From the NCBI GenBank assembly GCA_020634555.1, contig JACKBK010000013.1, positions 1-64,000 on the forward strand: a stretch of DNA of 64,000 nt, read 5' to 3'. This DNA comes from Caldilineae bacterium. Its GTDB lineage: Bacteria > Chloroflexota > Anaerolineae > JAAEKA01. Positions 36,513 to 45,273 of the stretch are shown here, in pieces (the first letter of the stretch is position 1; every line of letters begins with the position of its first letter). The notes beneath the pieces were generated by a model. It was not told where the DNA came from and made no database searches. It saw nothing but the letters and a program-made list of their open reading frames with translations. The position numbers were made by a program, and so were the translations under genes.

Positions 36513-39344
36513 ATGAAAATCAAGAGTCTTATCTACCTGGCAGCCATCGCGGTTGTCATTCTCGCGTCCGGCGGCATAGCAACCACAACACAGGCTGACG
36601 TCCAGCCGCTGGATGTTCCGCCGGGAGCGCAGCCGGGCTTCTACATCGCCGGCAGCCAGAACCTGAATCCGGCCCAGTTCAACAACGCCGGCGACCTGCA
36701 GTTCTTCTGGTGGCGGGTACTGAACCCCGATCCCGGCGTCTTCAACTGGTCCTCCATCGACAACTACCTGGCCCAACACGCGGTCAACGGCAAGAAGGTG
36801 GGCATCTCCATCGTCACTGCTGAGGGCCGAAGCGGCAACGGCGGCCTGCCCTCGCCTGGCTTTGTGCGCGGCAATCCGGCGGTCTGGTACAACGGCGTGA
36901 CTACCGACCAGATCTACGGCGGCGGCTTCGAGAACGGTCTGGCGGATTGGGTCACTTCGGGGCCGGTGACGACAGTCAACAACCCGGTGTTTGCCGGCAG
37001 CCTGGCGGCCAAGATGGGCGGCAACACTGGCTCGACCGCGCTGCTGCGCCAGTATACCTTCCGTATTCCCGCTTATTTGAGCAATGCGAGCATCAGCTAT
37101 TGGTGGCGCATGGAAACGTCGGAAGCGTCCGGCAGCGCCGCCGACACCTGGCGCGTCGAGCTGCTGGAGAACGGCAACGTCATCAGCACCATCCAGACCA
37201 ACAACAGCGCCGGTGTGCGCGACACGTGGCAGCAGCATACCCTGGATCTGACGCCTTATGAAAACCGCTGGGTTGAACTGCGCTTCACACTCAACAACAA
37301 CGGCAGCGCGCCCACCAGCCTGTTCGTGGACAACGTGGCGGTCAACGTCACGCCGCGTATGTTGAAGTTCTGGGCGCCTGAGTACCAGCAGCCCTATCAG
37401 ACCTTTGTCGAGGCTCTGGCCACCCGCTACAAGAACGACAGCCGCGTCGAGTTCATCGGTATCGGTACCGGCATCTGGGGCGAGACGCGCGCCACTGACG
37501 AGGTGGACGATCCCGCATCGCAGGCCGCCGGCCTGAACTCCGACCTCTGGATCAGCACCGTCAACACCATCACCGATATGTACATCTCGGCGTTTAGCCA
37601 GGGCGGGTCGCTTACCAAAAGCGTGCTCCTGCAGATGGCGCCTTTCCAGTTCGTGCCTCGCGAGCGCAAGGAGTTCTCGATCTATGCTGCCGAACGCGGC
37701 GTTGGCCTGTCGCTCAACGGGCTCTTTGCCGACACCAACGTAGCGCTGGCCTGCGACCGCCCCGGCGTCGATTACAACTGCGCCGGCTCCTACGACCAGA
37801 TCGTACTCTACAACAACCAGGTGCCTATCGGGTTTGAGACCTACGGCTACATGCTGCCCACCCAAACCGAGTTTCTATGGGGCCTGCTGAACGGCATGGA
37901 CAAGAAGGCCGACTACATTCGCATGTCCTCCTTCGGCGAGCTGCTGGTGCTGCCGGGTGGGGCGCCCAACACCGCCTACACCGACCTGATGGACTGGGCG
38001 AACCAGTGGATCGGCAAGGACCTGACCGACACGCCGTCGGTTTGGGTCGCCATGCGCGAACACCGCAATCCGCTCCGCTACGGTGACACCGGCGATGTCG
38101 AGTACACCAGCGAGTACCCGCAACTGGGCAACTACCAGTTCTGGCTCTACCAGCGGGACGATGCGCCCAACGCACGCACCGTGCCGGAGACCAACCAGGC
38201 TACCGAAGGAGGCCAGCCTGTTGGATTGGGTCTCTGCCCGGCCGGGGCAGCCGGCCCGCCTGGCTATCCCTGCTTTGCCAATGCACACAATCCGGCTTTG
38301 CCCGACAGCGCGCCTGAAGCGTGGGTCATCCGGCGCACCGACCAGGCTAGCAACAATCCGTTGATGGCCTTTTCCATCGACGACGGCTACATCTATGGTC
38401 TGAACAACCAGGTCGAGATCGACGTTACCTATTGGAACAGCGGCACGGACCGCTGGACGCTGAAGTATCTGGACAGCTCGGGCGTCGAGCAGGTTGCAAT
38501 TCCCAGCGGCGGCAGCGACCCTTGGGTGCAGAAGACCAACACCGGCGCGTTTGCTACGGCCAGCTTCGTGCTCAGCGACACCCAGTTCTCCAACGGCATG
38601 GCCGGCGGTGTGGACTTCGTGCTGGACAGCCGCAGCGACACCGGCGCCAACGACGGCAACGAGTGGGTCCACTTCGTCGAGGTGAAGAAGTTGGGCGGCC
38701 CCGATCCGCTGCCGACGCCCACTGGCACAGCGACGGCAACACCGACCAACGGGCCGACCCGCACGCCGACGCCCACCTGGACGCCGTCACAAACGCCGAC
38801 GGCTACCTCCACGGCAACGCAACTGGCGACCGCGACGGCAACGGCCACCAATACACCTACGTCGACTCCTACAGCCACGCACACGCCGACTCGCACACCC
38901 ACCGCGACCGCGACAGCAACGCATACCGCGTCACCCACGGCCACACCAACCCACACTGCAACGCCGACCCGCACGCCCACAGCCACTCCGACCGCGACCT
39001 TGTCGCCCTACGGCGCGCTGCAAGGGATCGTGTTCCACGACGTGGATGCTGATGGGGTGTACACCCTGGGGATCGACCAGGCGCTGCCTAACGGGCGCGT
39101 CGAGCTGCGCAATTCCGCCGGCACGTTGATCGGTCTGCAGGTGACGACTAACAACGGTCGCTACCTCTTCGACTTCCTGGCGCCCAATGCAACCTATCGG
39201 GTTACAGAGTATGCGCCGGCTGGCTATGCAGCAGCGCCCAACAACGACGAGAGCTACTTGGTAACAGCGGGCTATCCGGTGACAGTGGACTTTGCCCACC
39301 GGCCGTTGCGGTCGATATTCCTGCCGTTGGTCAGCAGGGAATAG
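36513..39344 (+). CDS. Large secreted protein, paralogue of 32428-35178, with Thr-Pro linker and C-terminal LPLVSRE
   Basis: 943 aa; start ATG preceded by GAGGTGA. Signal peptide (MKIKSLIYLAAIAVVILASG), then the same order as the earlier gene: barrel start (FYIAGSQNLNPAQFNNAGDL, VLNPDPGVFNWSSIDNYL), inserted jelly-roll module (GGGFENGLADWVTSGPV), barrel continuation (RVEFIGIGTGIWGETRA), and a terminal beta domain (VTYWNSGTDRWTLKYLDSSG). A long linker of TPT/TAT repeats (about 755-850) leads to a Cna-B-like domain (LQGIVFHDVDADGVYTLG) and IFLPLVSRE. The two genes flanking a phosphoglycosyl transferase suggest a role with the same surface glycan. Confidence 0.75.
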   Translation: MKIKSLIYLAAIAVVILASGGIATTTQADVQPLDVPPGAQPGFYIAGSQNLNPAQFNNAGDLQFFWWRVLNPDPGVFNWSSIDNYLAQHAVNGKKVGISIVTAEGRSGNGGLPSPGFVRGNPAVWYNGVTTDQIYGGGFENGLADWVTSGPVTTVNNPVFAGSLAAKMGGNTGSTALLRQYTFRIPAYLSNASISYWWRMETSEASGSAADTWRVELLENGNVISTIQTNNSAGVRDTWQQHTLDLTPYENRWVELRFTLNNNGSAPTSLFVDNVAVNVTPRMLKFWAPEYQQPYQTFVEALATRYKNDSRVEFIGIGTGIWGETRATDEVDDPASQAAGLNSDLWISTVNTITDMYISAFSQGGSLTKSVLLQMAPFQFVPRERKEFSIYAAERGVGLSLNGLFADTNVALACDRPGVDYNCAGSYDQIVLYNNQVPIGFETYGYMLPTQTEFLWGLLNGMDKKADYIRMSSFGELLVLPGGAPNTAYTDLMDWANQWIGKDLTDTPSVWVAMREHRNPLRYGDTGDVEYTSEYPQLGNYQFWLYQRDDAPNARTVPETNQATEGGQPVGLGLCPAGAAGPPGYPCFANAHNPALPDSAPEAWVIRRTDQASNNPLMAFSIDDGYIYGLNNQVEIDVTYWNSGTDRWTLKYLDSSGVEQVAIPSGGSDPWVQKTNTGAFATASFVLSDTQFSNGMAGGVDFVLDSRSDTGANDGNEWVHFVEVKKLGGPDPLPTPTGTATATPTNGPTRTPTPTWTPSQTPTATSTATQLATATATATNTPTSTPTATHTPTRTPTATATATHTASPTATPTHTATPTRTPTATPTATLSPYGALQGIVFHDVDADGVYTLGIDQALPNGRVELRNSAGTLIGLQVTTNNGRYLFDFLAPNATYRVTEYAPAGYAAAPNNDESYLVTAGYPVTVDFAHRPLRSIFLPLVSRE

Positions 39345-39380
39345 CAGACGGCACCGTTCGGCTGGCATGAATCATCTCGA

Positions 39381-39428
39381 AATTCCGGGGCTGTGGTTTG
39401 GTCTGAGACCTGCCACAGCCCCGGAATT
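39381..39428. terminator. Terminator hairpin, 16-bp perfect stem
   Basis: AATTCCGGGGCTGTGG and its perfect complement around a 16-nt loop, 37 bp after the stop of the second large secreted protein. Confidence 0.75.
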
Positions 39429-39570
39429 ATGGTGAAGAGACGCGAAATCAGCGTTGGCAATTCATCAGCTCACTGCACACAACACCATGGCAATACAGTC
39501 TTAACAGCAAACCTGATAGGTTTTGGTAGTAGCGTCCGGCTATAGTTTGCATCGTAACAAGTAGCAGTTC

Positions 39571-39620
39571 GCAAGCGAAACGCACCTGCTCGCAACCAAC
39601 GGCAGGTGCGTTTCGCTTGC
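39571..39620 (+). other. 19-bp perfect hairpin in the leader of the mevalonate genes
   Basis: GCAAGCGAAACGCACCTGC, a 12-nt loop, then the exact complement, ending 36 bp before the HMG-CoA reductase start. A TATAGT hexamer at about 39532-39537 could be the -10, which would put the hairpin in the mRNA leader. Possible attenuator or RNA-stability element, or a palindromic repeat. No U-run follows directly. Confidence 0.5.
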
Positions 39621-39656
39621 CGGAAATAAAAACCGTGTGTAGTTCTGAGCAATTCC

Positions 39657-40952
39657 ATGAGTGACCATAAATCATCACGCCTGAGCGGTTTCTATGCCAA
39701 ACCGCTCAGAGAGCGGCTGGCAGTCGTGAGCGAATGGGCGGACCTGGACGAGCAGGAAACCCGCGCGTTGTTCGATGGTCTTACGCTCGAACAGGCTGAC
39801 CACATGGTCGAAAACGCTGTTGGACTGTTCGCGCTGCCCTTGGGGATCGGCGTCAACCTGTTGATCAACGGGCGGGACTACCTGGCGCCGATGGTGGTGG
39901 AAGAGCCGTCGGTGATCGCCGCGGTAGGCAACGCAGCGCGACTGGCGCGTGCCGGCGGCGGTTTCCAGGCAGGTAGCACCACCTCTGTGATGATCGGACA
40001 GGTTCAACTGCTGGACGTGCCAGACCTGGCAGCCGCCGCAACTGCTGTGACAGACGCGGCGGCCGCGCTGGGTGAACGGATCGATACACTGCTGTCGTCA
40101 ATGGCTGCACGCGGCGGCGGCTTTCGCGGCGTTGAGGTCCGACCGTTGCCTCACACGCCGGCCGGCCCGATGTTGATCGTACATTTGCTGATCGATTGCG
40201 TCGACGCGATGGGCGCCAACGTGGTCAACACCGCGGCCGAGGCCGCTGCGCCGCTGCTGGAAACGCTCACGGGAGGGCGAGCGAATCTGCGCATCCTCAG
40301 CAATCTGACCGACCGCCGCCGGGCCTGGGCGACCTGCACGATTCCCGTGAGCGCTTTTACGACCGGCGCTGTGAGCGGCCATACTGTGGCAAAAGGGATC
40401 GCCGAGGCCAACGCGTTTGCGTGGGCGGACCCGTATCGTGCTGCAACGCACAACAAGGGTATAATGAACGGCATCGATCCCATCGCGGTCGCGACGGGCA
40501 ACGACTGGCGAGCCATTGAGGCCGGCGCGCACGCTTATGCCGCGCGCGACGGCCAATACCGGTCGCTGACTGACTGGCGGCTGGTGGACGGCGAGGCTGC
40601 CCTTTTCGGGCGCATCGAACTGCCCCTCGCGGTCGGCATCGTCGGCGGCGCGACCCGGGTGCATCCCACCGCTCAGACCGCGCTCAAGATTCTGGGCGTC
40701 GCCACGGCCCGCGAGCTGGCCGAGGTGATGGCGGCCGTTGGACTGGCGCAGAATCTGGGCGCGCTGCGGGCGCTGGCCGCCGAGGGCATCCAGCGCGGCC
40801 ACATGGCGCTGCACGCCCGCCAGGCTGCCCTGGCAGCCGGTGTGCCACCTGATCAAGTCGAGCACGTTGCGGCCCTGGTGGTTGCAGAAAAGAACGTAAA
40901 AGCATCGCGGGCCGCCGAGATCTGGGCGGCGCTGCGAGGAGAATCGCAATGA
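39657..40952 (+). CDS. mvaA: Hydroxymethylglutaryl-CoA reductase, class II
   Basis: 431 aa, the usual length of bacterial class II enzymes (class I is longer, with a membrane part). The fold markers are all present: VEEPSVIAAVGNAARLARAG (catalytic Glu, about 82), HNKGIMNGIDPIAVATGNDW (catalytic Lys and Asp, about 265-285), and RGHMALHARQAALAAG near the C-terminus (catalytic His). It reduces HMG-CoA to mevalonate with NAD(P)H in the cytosol; in some bacteria class II enzymes run in reverse. Here the next gene is HMG-CoA synthase (4-bp overlap), which shows the biosynthetic direction. First gene of the mevalonate set. Confidence 0.93.
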   Translation: MSDHKSSRLSGFYAKPLRERLAVVSEWADLDEQETRALFDGLTLEQADHMVENAVGLFALPLGIGVNLLINGRDYLAPMVVEEPSVIAAVGNAARLARAGGGFQAGSTTSVMIGQVQLLDVPDLAAAATAVTDAAAALGERIDTLLSSMAARGGGFRGVEVRPLPHTPAGPMLIVHLLIDCVDAMGANVVNTAAEAAAPLLETLTGGRANLRILSNLTDRRRAWATCTIPVSAFTTGAVSGHTVAKGIAEANAFAWADPYRAATHNKGIMNGIDPIAVATGNDWRAIEAGAHAYAARDGQYRSLTDWRLVDGEAALFGRIELPLAVGIVGGATRVHPTAQTALKILGVATARELAEVMAAVGLAQNLGALRALAAEGIQRGHMALHARQAALAAGVPPDQVEHVAALVVAEKNVKASRAAEIWAALRGESQ

Positions 40953-42022
40953 GTTTGGAAAACGGAATCTCTTTGATGAAGCCGCTACGGCCGGTCGGCA
41001 TTGTCGGTTACGGGGCGTATGTGCCGCGTTACCGGCTGCCGGCAAGCGAGGTTGCACGGGTCTGGAGTGGTCGTGACGCCGAGCTGCCCATCGTCGAGAA
41101 GGCGGTGGCCGGCCTGGATGAGGACACGGCCACCATGTCTATCGAAGCCGCACGCAACGCGCTGGCGCGCGCCGGCGTCGATCCGAAACGCATCCGCGCG
41201 GTGTGGGTCGGCAGCGAGTCGCATCCCTATGCAGTCAAACCGACCTCAACCATTGTAGCCGAGGCGCTGGACATCGTGCCGTTGACGCAGGCCGCCGATT
41301 GGGAGTTCGCCTGCAAGGCGGGCACGGAGGCTATGCAGGCTGCCATTGCGTTTGTCGGTTCTGGCATGGCCGACTATGCGTTGAGCATCGGCATGGACAC
41401 GGCGCAAGGCCGTCCGGGCGACGCGCTGGAGTACACTGCCGCGGCGGGCGGCGCTGCCATGTTGTTGGGTCCGGCTGAGCAAAGCCTGGCGCTGATCGAG
41501 GCGTCGCTCTCCTACGTGACCGATACGCCTGATTTCTGGCGACGGGCGCACGCCCACTATCCCAGCCACGGCCAGCGTTTCACCGGAGAACCGGCCTATT
41601 TCCACCACGTCATCAGCGCTGCTGAGATGATGCTGGAGGGCATGGGGCGCACTGCCGCCGACTATCGCTACGCAGTGCTGCACCAGCCGAACAGCAAGTT
41701 TCCACAGCGGGCGGCAAAGCAGCTCGGCTTTCGCAAGGAACAGATTGAAACCGGCCTGCTGGCGCCTATCATCGGCAACACCTATGCCGGTTCGTCGTTG
41801 ATCGGTCTGACCGCCGTTCTGGACGAGGCGCAGCCAGGCGACCGCGTGTTGGTGGTTTCTTTTGGCTCCGGTGCGGGCAGCGATGCCTTTTCGCTGGAAA
41901 TCACAGGCGCCATCACTACGGCTCAACGGCAAGCCCTGACCACCAAAGAATACATCGAGCGACGCTCCGAGATCGACTACGCGACCTACGCCCGTTACCG
42001 CGGCAAGATGTTGATGAAGTAG
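40949..42022 (+). CDS. Hydroxymethylglutaryl-CoA synthase (archaeal type)
   Basis: 357 aa; ATG overlaps the reductase stop (ATGA) and is preceded by AGGAG. Thiolase-fold markers: EDTATMSIEAARNALARAGV with the catalytic-loop Glu, WEFACKAGTEAMQAAIAFVG with the nucleophilic Cys (about 113), and AVLHQPNSKFPQRAAKQLGF with the catalytic His (about 236). The N-terminal start VGIVGYGAYVPRYRLPASEV and the short length match the archaeal/Chloroflexota type, which works in a complex with a thiolase and a DUF35 protein, both encoded just downstream. It condenses acetoacetyl-CoA with acetyl-CoA. Confidence 0.93.
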   Translation: MSLENGISLMKPLRPVGIVGYGAYVPRYRLPASEVARVWSGRDAELPIVEKAVAGLDEDTATMSIEAARNALARAGVDPKRIRAVWVGSESHPYAVKPTSTIVAEALDIVPLTQAADWEFACKAGTEAMQAAIAFVGSGMADYALSIGMDTAQGRPGDALEYTAAAGGAAMLLGPAEQSLALIEASLSYVTDTPDFWRRAHAHYPSHGQRFTGEPAYFHHVISAAEMMLEGMGRTAADYRYAVLHQPNSKFPQRAAKQLGFRKEQIETGLLAPIIGNTYAGSSLIGLTAVLDEAQPGDRVLVVSFGSGAGSDAFSLEITGAITTAQRQALTTKEYIERRSEIDYATYARYRGKMLMK

Positions 42023-42033
42023 GTAGGGCGGGA

Positions 42034-42126
42034 AGGAAACAAGGGAAAACAGGGAAACAGGGAAACGCAGTCACGCTTTCCCCATTTCCGCCATTTTCCC
42101 TCATTTCCCTTCCCCCTCCCTCCTCC
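42034..42126. repeat. GGGAAACA / TTTCCC degenerate repeat, inverted arrangement
   Basis: GGGAAGGAAACAAGGGAAAA-type units (42029-42065) face TTTCCCxxATTTCC-type units (42078-42120). It splits the HMG-CoA synthase and thiolase genes by 126 bp although they are functionally coupled. Same plan as the other simple-unit tracts in this window. Confidence 0.6.
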
Positions 42127-42148
42127 CGCACATTCCCAGGAACAAACC

Positions 42149-43309
42149 ATGAGACCTGTATACATTGTTGGAATTGGACAGACGCCGGTGGGCGAACAGT
42201 GGGAGCGGTCGTTGCGCCATATCGCACACGACGCGGTGATTCCCGCGCTGCGTGATGCCGGTGTGGAGCAGGTCGACGCGCTCTATGTCGGCAACATGCT
42301 GTCCGGTGAGCTGGTGGGCCAGGAGCACGTCGGCGCGCTGGTGGCCGACTTCGTCGGGCTGCGCGGCGTTGAGGCTTACAAGATCGAGGCGGCTTGCGGC
42401 TCCGGCGGCGCGGCCATGCGCACCGGGGTCATGGCAGTGGCCGGCGGGCTGCACGACGTGGTTGTCGTGGCCGGCGTCGAAAAAATGACCGACACGATTG
42501 GCAAGGACACTACGGCCGGGCTGGCCATGGCCGCCGACCAGGAGTTCGAGGCGGCCGAGGGCGTCTCGTTTGTGGCGCTCAACGCACTGCTGATGCGCCG
42601 CTACATGTACGAGTTCGATGTGCCGCACAGTGCGTTCGGCCATTTTGCGGTCAACGCACACCACAACGCGACCGGCAATCCCAACGCCATGTTCCCCAAA
42701 GCCATCACGCTGGACACCTACCGCAAGGCGACGATGATCTCCGACCCCATCAACCTGATGGACAGCTCGCCGATCTGTGATGGCGCAGCGGCGGTGGTGC
42801 TGGCGTCGGAGGAGGTAGCGCGGACGATGCACAACGGCCGCCGGCCGATCCGCATCGCCGCTTCCACCGTCGCCACCGACAGCCTGGCGGTCCACGACCG
42901 CCGCGACCCCATGCAACTGGAGGCAGCCTGGATCAGCAGCCGCAAGGCCTATCAGCAGGCCGGTGTCACCCTTGACGACATCGACCTGTTCGAACTGCAC
43001 GACGCGTTCACCATCATGGCGGCGCTGTCGCTGGAAGCCTGTGGCTATGCCGAACGCGGCCGCGGTGTGCGGCTGGCCGAGGAGGGCGAGATCACCATCG
43101 AGGGCCGGGTGCCCGTGGCCACCATGGGCGGTCTGAAAGCCAGGGGCCATCCCGTCGGCGCAACCGGAGTCTACCAGATCGTCGAGGCTACCTTGCAGTT
43201 GCAGGGGCTGGCCGGCCGTAACCAGGTGCGCGACGCCAACATTGCCATGACACAAAACATCGGCGGCAGCGGCGCGACGGTGGCCACCCATATTTTAGTT
43301 GGGGAATGA
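42149..43309 (+). CDS. Acetyl-CoA C-acetyltransferase (archaeal/SCP-x type thiolase)
   Basis: 386 aa. It starts RPVYIVGIGQTPVGEQWERS. The nucleophilic Cys is in KIEAACGSGGAAMRTGVMAV (about 85), and a catalytic His is in GGLKARGHPVGATGVYQIVE (about 335). It ends in the NIGGSGATVATHILVGE loop. This is the non-decarboxylating thiolase subclass found next to HMG-CoA synthase in archaea, where the two share a channel for acetoacetyl-CoA. It makes acetoacetyl-CoA from two acetyl-CoA, step one of the mevalonate pathway. Confidence 0.9.
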   Translation: MRPVYIVGIGQTPVGEQWERSLRHIAHDAVIPALRDAGVEQVDALYVGNMLSGELVGQEHVGALVADFVGLRGVEAYKIEAACGSGGAAMRTGVMAVAGGLHDVVVVAGVEKMTDTIGKDTTAGLAMAADQEFEAAEGVSFVALNALLMRRYMYEFDVPHSAFGHFAVNAHHNATGNPNAMFPKAITLDTYRKATMISDPINLMDSSPICDGAAAVVLASEEVARTMHNGRRPIRIAASTVATDSLAVHDRRDPMQLEAAWISSRKAYQQAGVTLDDIDLFELHDAFTIMAALSLEACGYAERGRGVRLAEEGEITIEGRVPVATMGGLKARGHPVGATGVYQIVEATLQLQGLAGRNQVRDANIAMTQNIGGSGATVATHILVGE

Positions 43310-43508
43310 GTCGGCGCCAGCGGCGGCAAATACCCTCAAAAACACTGTCAAAACCTATCAGACCGCCTGTCCGGCCGGGTTTCGTAGCCGGTTTGACAGC
43401 TTTTGACATGAGAAGCATGGTACAATCTCCGCTGTGGCCAAAGCCGCGCGGCTGGTCGCAAAACAAGTCAATCCAGGTCTGCGGACCTGGTAAGGAGAAA
43501 AGCAAACA

Positions 43509-43922
43509 ATGTCAGTAGCCCGAACCTGGAGAACCCGCCGCCAACGTTACAGCCTGGTTGGCGAGCGCTGCGAATATTGCCACAACGCGATCTTTCCGCC
43601 GCGGGACGTTTGCCCGCACTGCGCCGAGCCTGCCCAAAAGGAATACACCATGAGCGGCCGCGGCACTGTCTACTCATACACTACCGTCTTTGACCCGCCG
43701 GCCGGCTTTGAAGCCTATGCACCCTACCCTGTGGCGCTGGTCAAGTTGGACGAAGGCCCGATGGTCACCGCACAGCTCACCGACCTCGATCCCGACGACG
43801 TGCGCATCGGAATGCCGGTGGAGATGGTCACCCGCAAGCTTAGCGAGCAGGGCGATGAAGGCGTGATCACTTACAGTTACAAGTTCCGCGAGCGGCTGGA
43901 GAGACAAGCGGTGGCCGCGTAG
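43509..43922 (+). CDS. Zn-ribbon OB-fold (DUF35) protein, scaffold of thiolase/HMG-CoA synthase complex
   Basis: 137 aa; start preceded by AAGGAG. An N-terminal rubredoxin-like zinc ribbon (CEYC and CPHC, about 19-38) is followed by an OB-fold (GRGTVYSYTTVFDPPAGFEA). In archaea a DUF35 protein bridges acetoacetyl-CoA thiolase and HMG-CoA synthase and holds their shared CoA pantetheine site. Its place after the thiolase gene fits that role. It is separated from the thiolase by 200 bp containing two TTTGACA-like -35 elements and a TACAAT -10-like hexamer, with imperfect spacing, so it may have its own promoter. Confidence 0.9.
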   Translation: MSVARTWRTRRQRYSLVGERCEYCHNAIFPPRDVCPHCAEPAQKEYTMSGRGTVYSYTTVFDPPAGFEAYAPYPVALVKLDEGPMVTAQLTDLDPDDVRIGMPVEMVTRKLSEQGDEGVITYSYKFRERLERQAVAA

Positions 43923-43988
43923 CGCCGGGCCAATTCACGGACTTACCGGGGGCTTGTCTGAACGCCCGCCGAATCTTTCACTGAGAAG

Positions 43989-44026
43989 AGGCTGCCAGGG
44001 ATCTGCGGATCCTCGACAGCCTTTTT
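43989..44026 (+). terminator. Rho-independent terminator of the mevalonate genes
   Basis: AGGCTG-CCAGGGATC, loop TGCG, GATCCTCG-ACAGCCT with one internal mismatch, followed directly by TTTTTGATTCTTTT. It lies 66 bp after the DUF35 stop. Confidence 0.8.
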
Positions 44027-44097
44027 GATTCTTTTGCCTGCCGAAGGCAAGGATCGACCAGATCGGCGATGCCGACTTGCGTGGACTTTAAGCGGCC

Positions 44098-44201
44098 GTA
44101 ACTACTCACCGTCATTCCCGCGGCGGCGGGAATCCACTCTTCACTGGTGTGTCACTCCCGCCTCCGCGGGAGTGACACACCAGTGGGGACTGAATAGTTA
44201 C
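44098..44201. repeat. Palindromic repeat, family B, copy 2 (compact form)
   Basis: Ends are perfect 7-bp inverted repeats: GTAACTA at 44098 and TAGTTAC at 44195-44201. Inside are two hairpins: TTCCCGC-GGCG-GCGGGAA, and a 19-bp perfect stem CTGGTGTGTCACTCCCGC with its complement. It shares GTAACTACTCA and the TCACTCCCGC block with 2243-2356 and 61802-61893. No coding capacity. Confidence 0.75.
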
Positions 44202-44363
44202 AAGTGGCCAACACAAAAATGCCATCCGCTTGTTTTGGACGGCATACTCAGGTAGAATGGCTGCGTATTCAAGGACCTGCGCAACGGAATCTGGACGGCT
44301 CAGTAATAGCACTGGATTCTAGTCGGTCTCACTGTGGACGTCACAGACAGTCGGAGGTATCAA

Positions 44364-45068
44364 TTGCAACTCAATCCGCCAGATAGCGCCTCGACCAATC
44401 GCTATTCCTCCAGGTTCGTCATTATCGTGGCGATCTTCATTACCTGCCTGCTCACGGCTAATATCACAGCCGTCAAGCTAGTCGAGGTTTTTGGCCTCGT
44501 GCTGCCAGCCGCGGTTATCATCTTTCCAATCAGCTACATCTTCGGCGACATACTGACCGAGGTCTATGGGTACCGTCAGGCTCGCCGCGTGATTTGGCTG
44601 GGTTTTTTCTGCAACTTGATCGCCGTGGTAGCTATTTGGGTGGCGGGGCTTCTACCTCCGGCCGGGTTTTGGGATGGCCAGGCCGCGTATGATCGCATCC
44701 TGGGCTACACCCCACGGATACTTGTCGCCTCCTTTTTGGCCTACCTGGTTGGCGAGTTCGCCAATTCGTTTGTCCTGGCCAAGCTGAAGATCGCTACCGA
44801 GGGTCGCTGGCTGTGGACACGCACTATCAGCTCCACCCTGATTGGAGAGGGCCTGGATTCACTGGTGTTCATCACACTGGCCTTTGCTGGCACAATTCCC
44901 CTCGCAGCCCTGGGCGCCACAATAGTTACCCAGTGGTTGTTCAAATCTGTTTACGAAGTTCTGGCCACACCTCTCACCTATTGGGCAGTCAATGCATTGA
45001 AGAAGCGAGAGGGACTGGATGTCTACGATTACGATACTCGCTTCAATCCGCTTCTTATCGGAGATTGA
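44364..45068 (+). CDS. Queuosine precursor transporter (YhhQ family, PF02592)
   Basis: 234 aa from a TTG six bases after CGGAGG; a GTG ten codons earlier is possible but has no ribosome-binding site. Six TM helices with the family segments VIIFPISYIFGDILTEVYGY (about 52-71), YLVGEFANSFVLAKLKIATE and RTISSTLIGEGLDSLVFITL. It imports preQ0/preQ1 or queuine-type bases for tRNA modification. No preQ1 riboswitch signature was found in its leader. It lies between a repeat of family B and one of family A. Confidence 0.9.
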   Translation: MQLNPPDSASTNRYSSRFVIIVAIFITCLLTANITAVKLVEVFGLVLPAAVIIFPISYIFGDILTEVYGYRQARRVIWLGFFCNLIAVVAIWVAGLLPPAGFWDGQAAYDRILGYTPRILVASFLAYLVGEFANSFVLAKLKIATEGRWLWTRTISSTLIGEGLDSLVFITLAFAGTIPLAALGATIVTQWLFKSVYEVLATPLTYWAVNALKKREGLDVYDYDTRFNPLLIGD

Positions 45069-45148
45069 CCGTGCATCAGCGGCTGTTGTCTCCTGTTTCC
45101 GACGCAATTGCCCTGCCCTGATTTACTGCCGGCCCTCGGGCGCTAAGA

Positions 45149-45273
45149 AGCTGTTTGAATAGACTTCGGAAGTCGCCGATTTCCTGCAACGACCGGCCTG
45201 CTACCGCTGAAATATCTTCCGTTTGGCAACCCGGCGACTTCCGAAGTCTGCGTGGACGACTTTTCAAACAGTC
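45149..45273. repeat. MITE-like palindromic repeat, family A, copy 2
   Basis: Left end AAGCTGTTTGAATAG then GACTTCGGAAGTCGCC; right end GGCGACTTCCGAAGTCTG then CTTTTCAAACAGTCT. Interior matches copy 1 at 1303-1422 (CGACCGG-CTGC-ACCGCTG). The right terminal inverted repeat contains, on the minus strand, ACTGTTTGA, and this TGA is the stop codon of the membrane glycosyltransferase gene at 45264-46754. Confidence 0.78.

Noticed and set aside
36447..37865. 472-codon open frame on the minus strand opposite the second large secreted protein
   Set aside because: It is antisense to a well-supported gene with signal peptide and domains; long antisense frames are expected in high-GC coding DNA and the product has no recognisable fold.
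43380..43430. Consensus promoter TTGACA ... TACAAT before the DUF35 gene
   Set aside because: Spacing is 22 or 12 bp depending on which TTGACA is used, neither suitable; noted only as possible.
44202..44363. preQ1 riboswitch before the queuosine-precursor transporter
   Set aside because: No preQ1-I or preQ1-II aptamer sequence pattern could be found in the leader.
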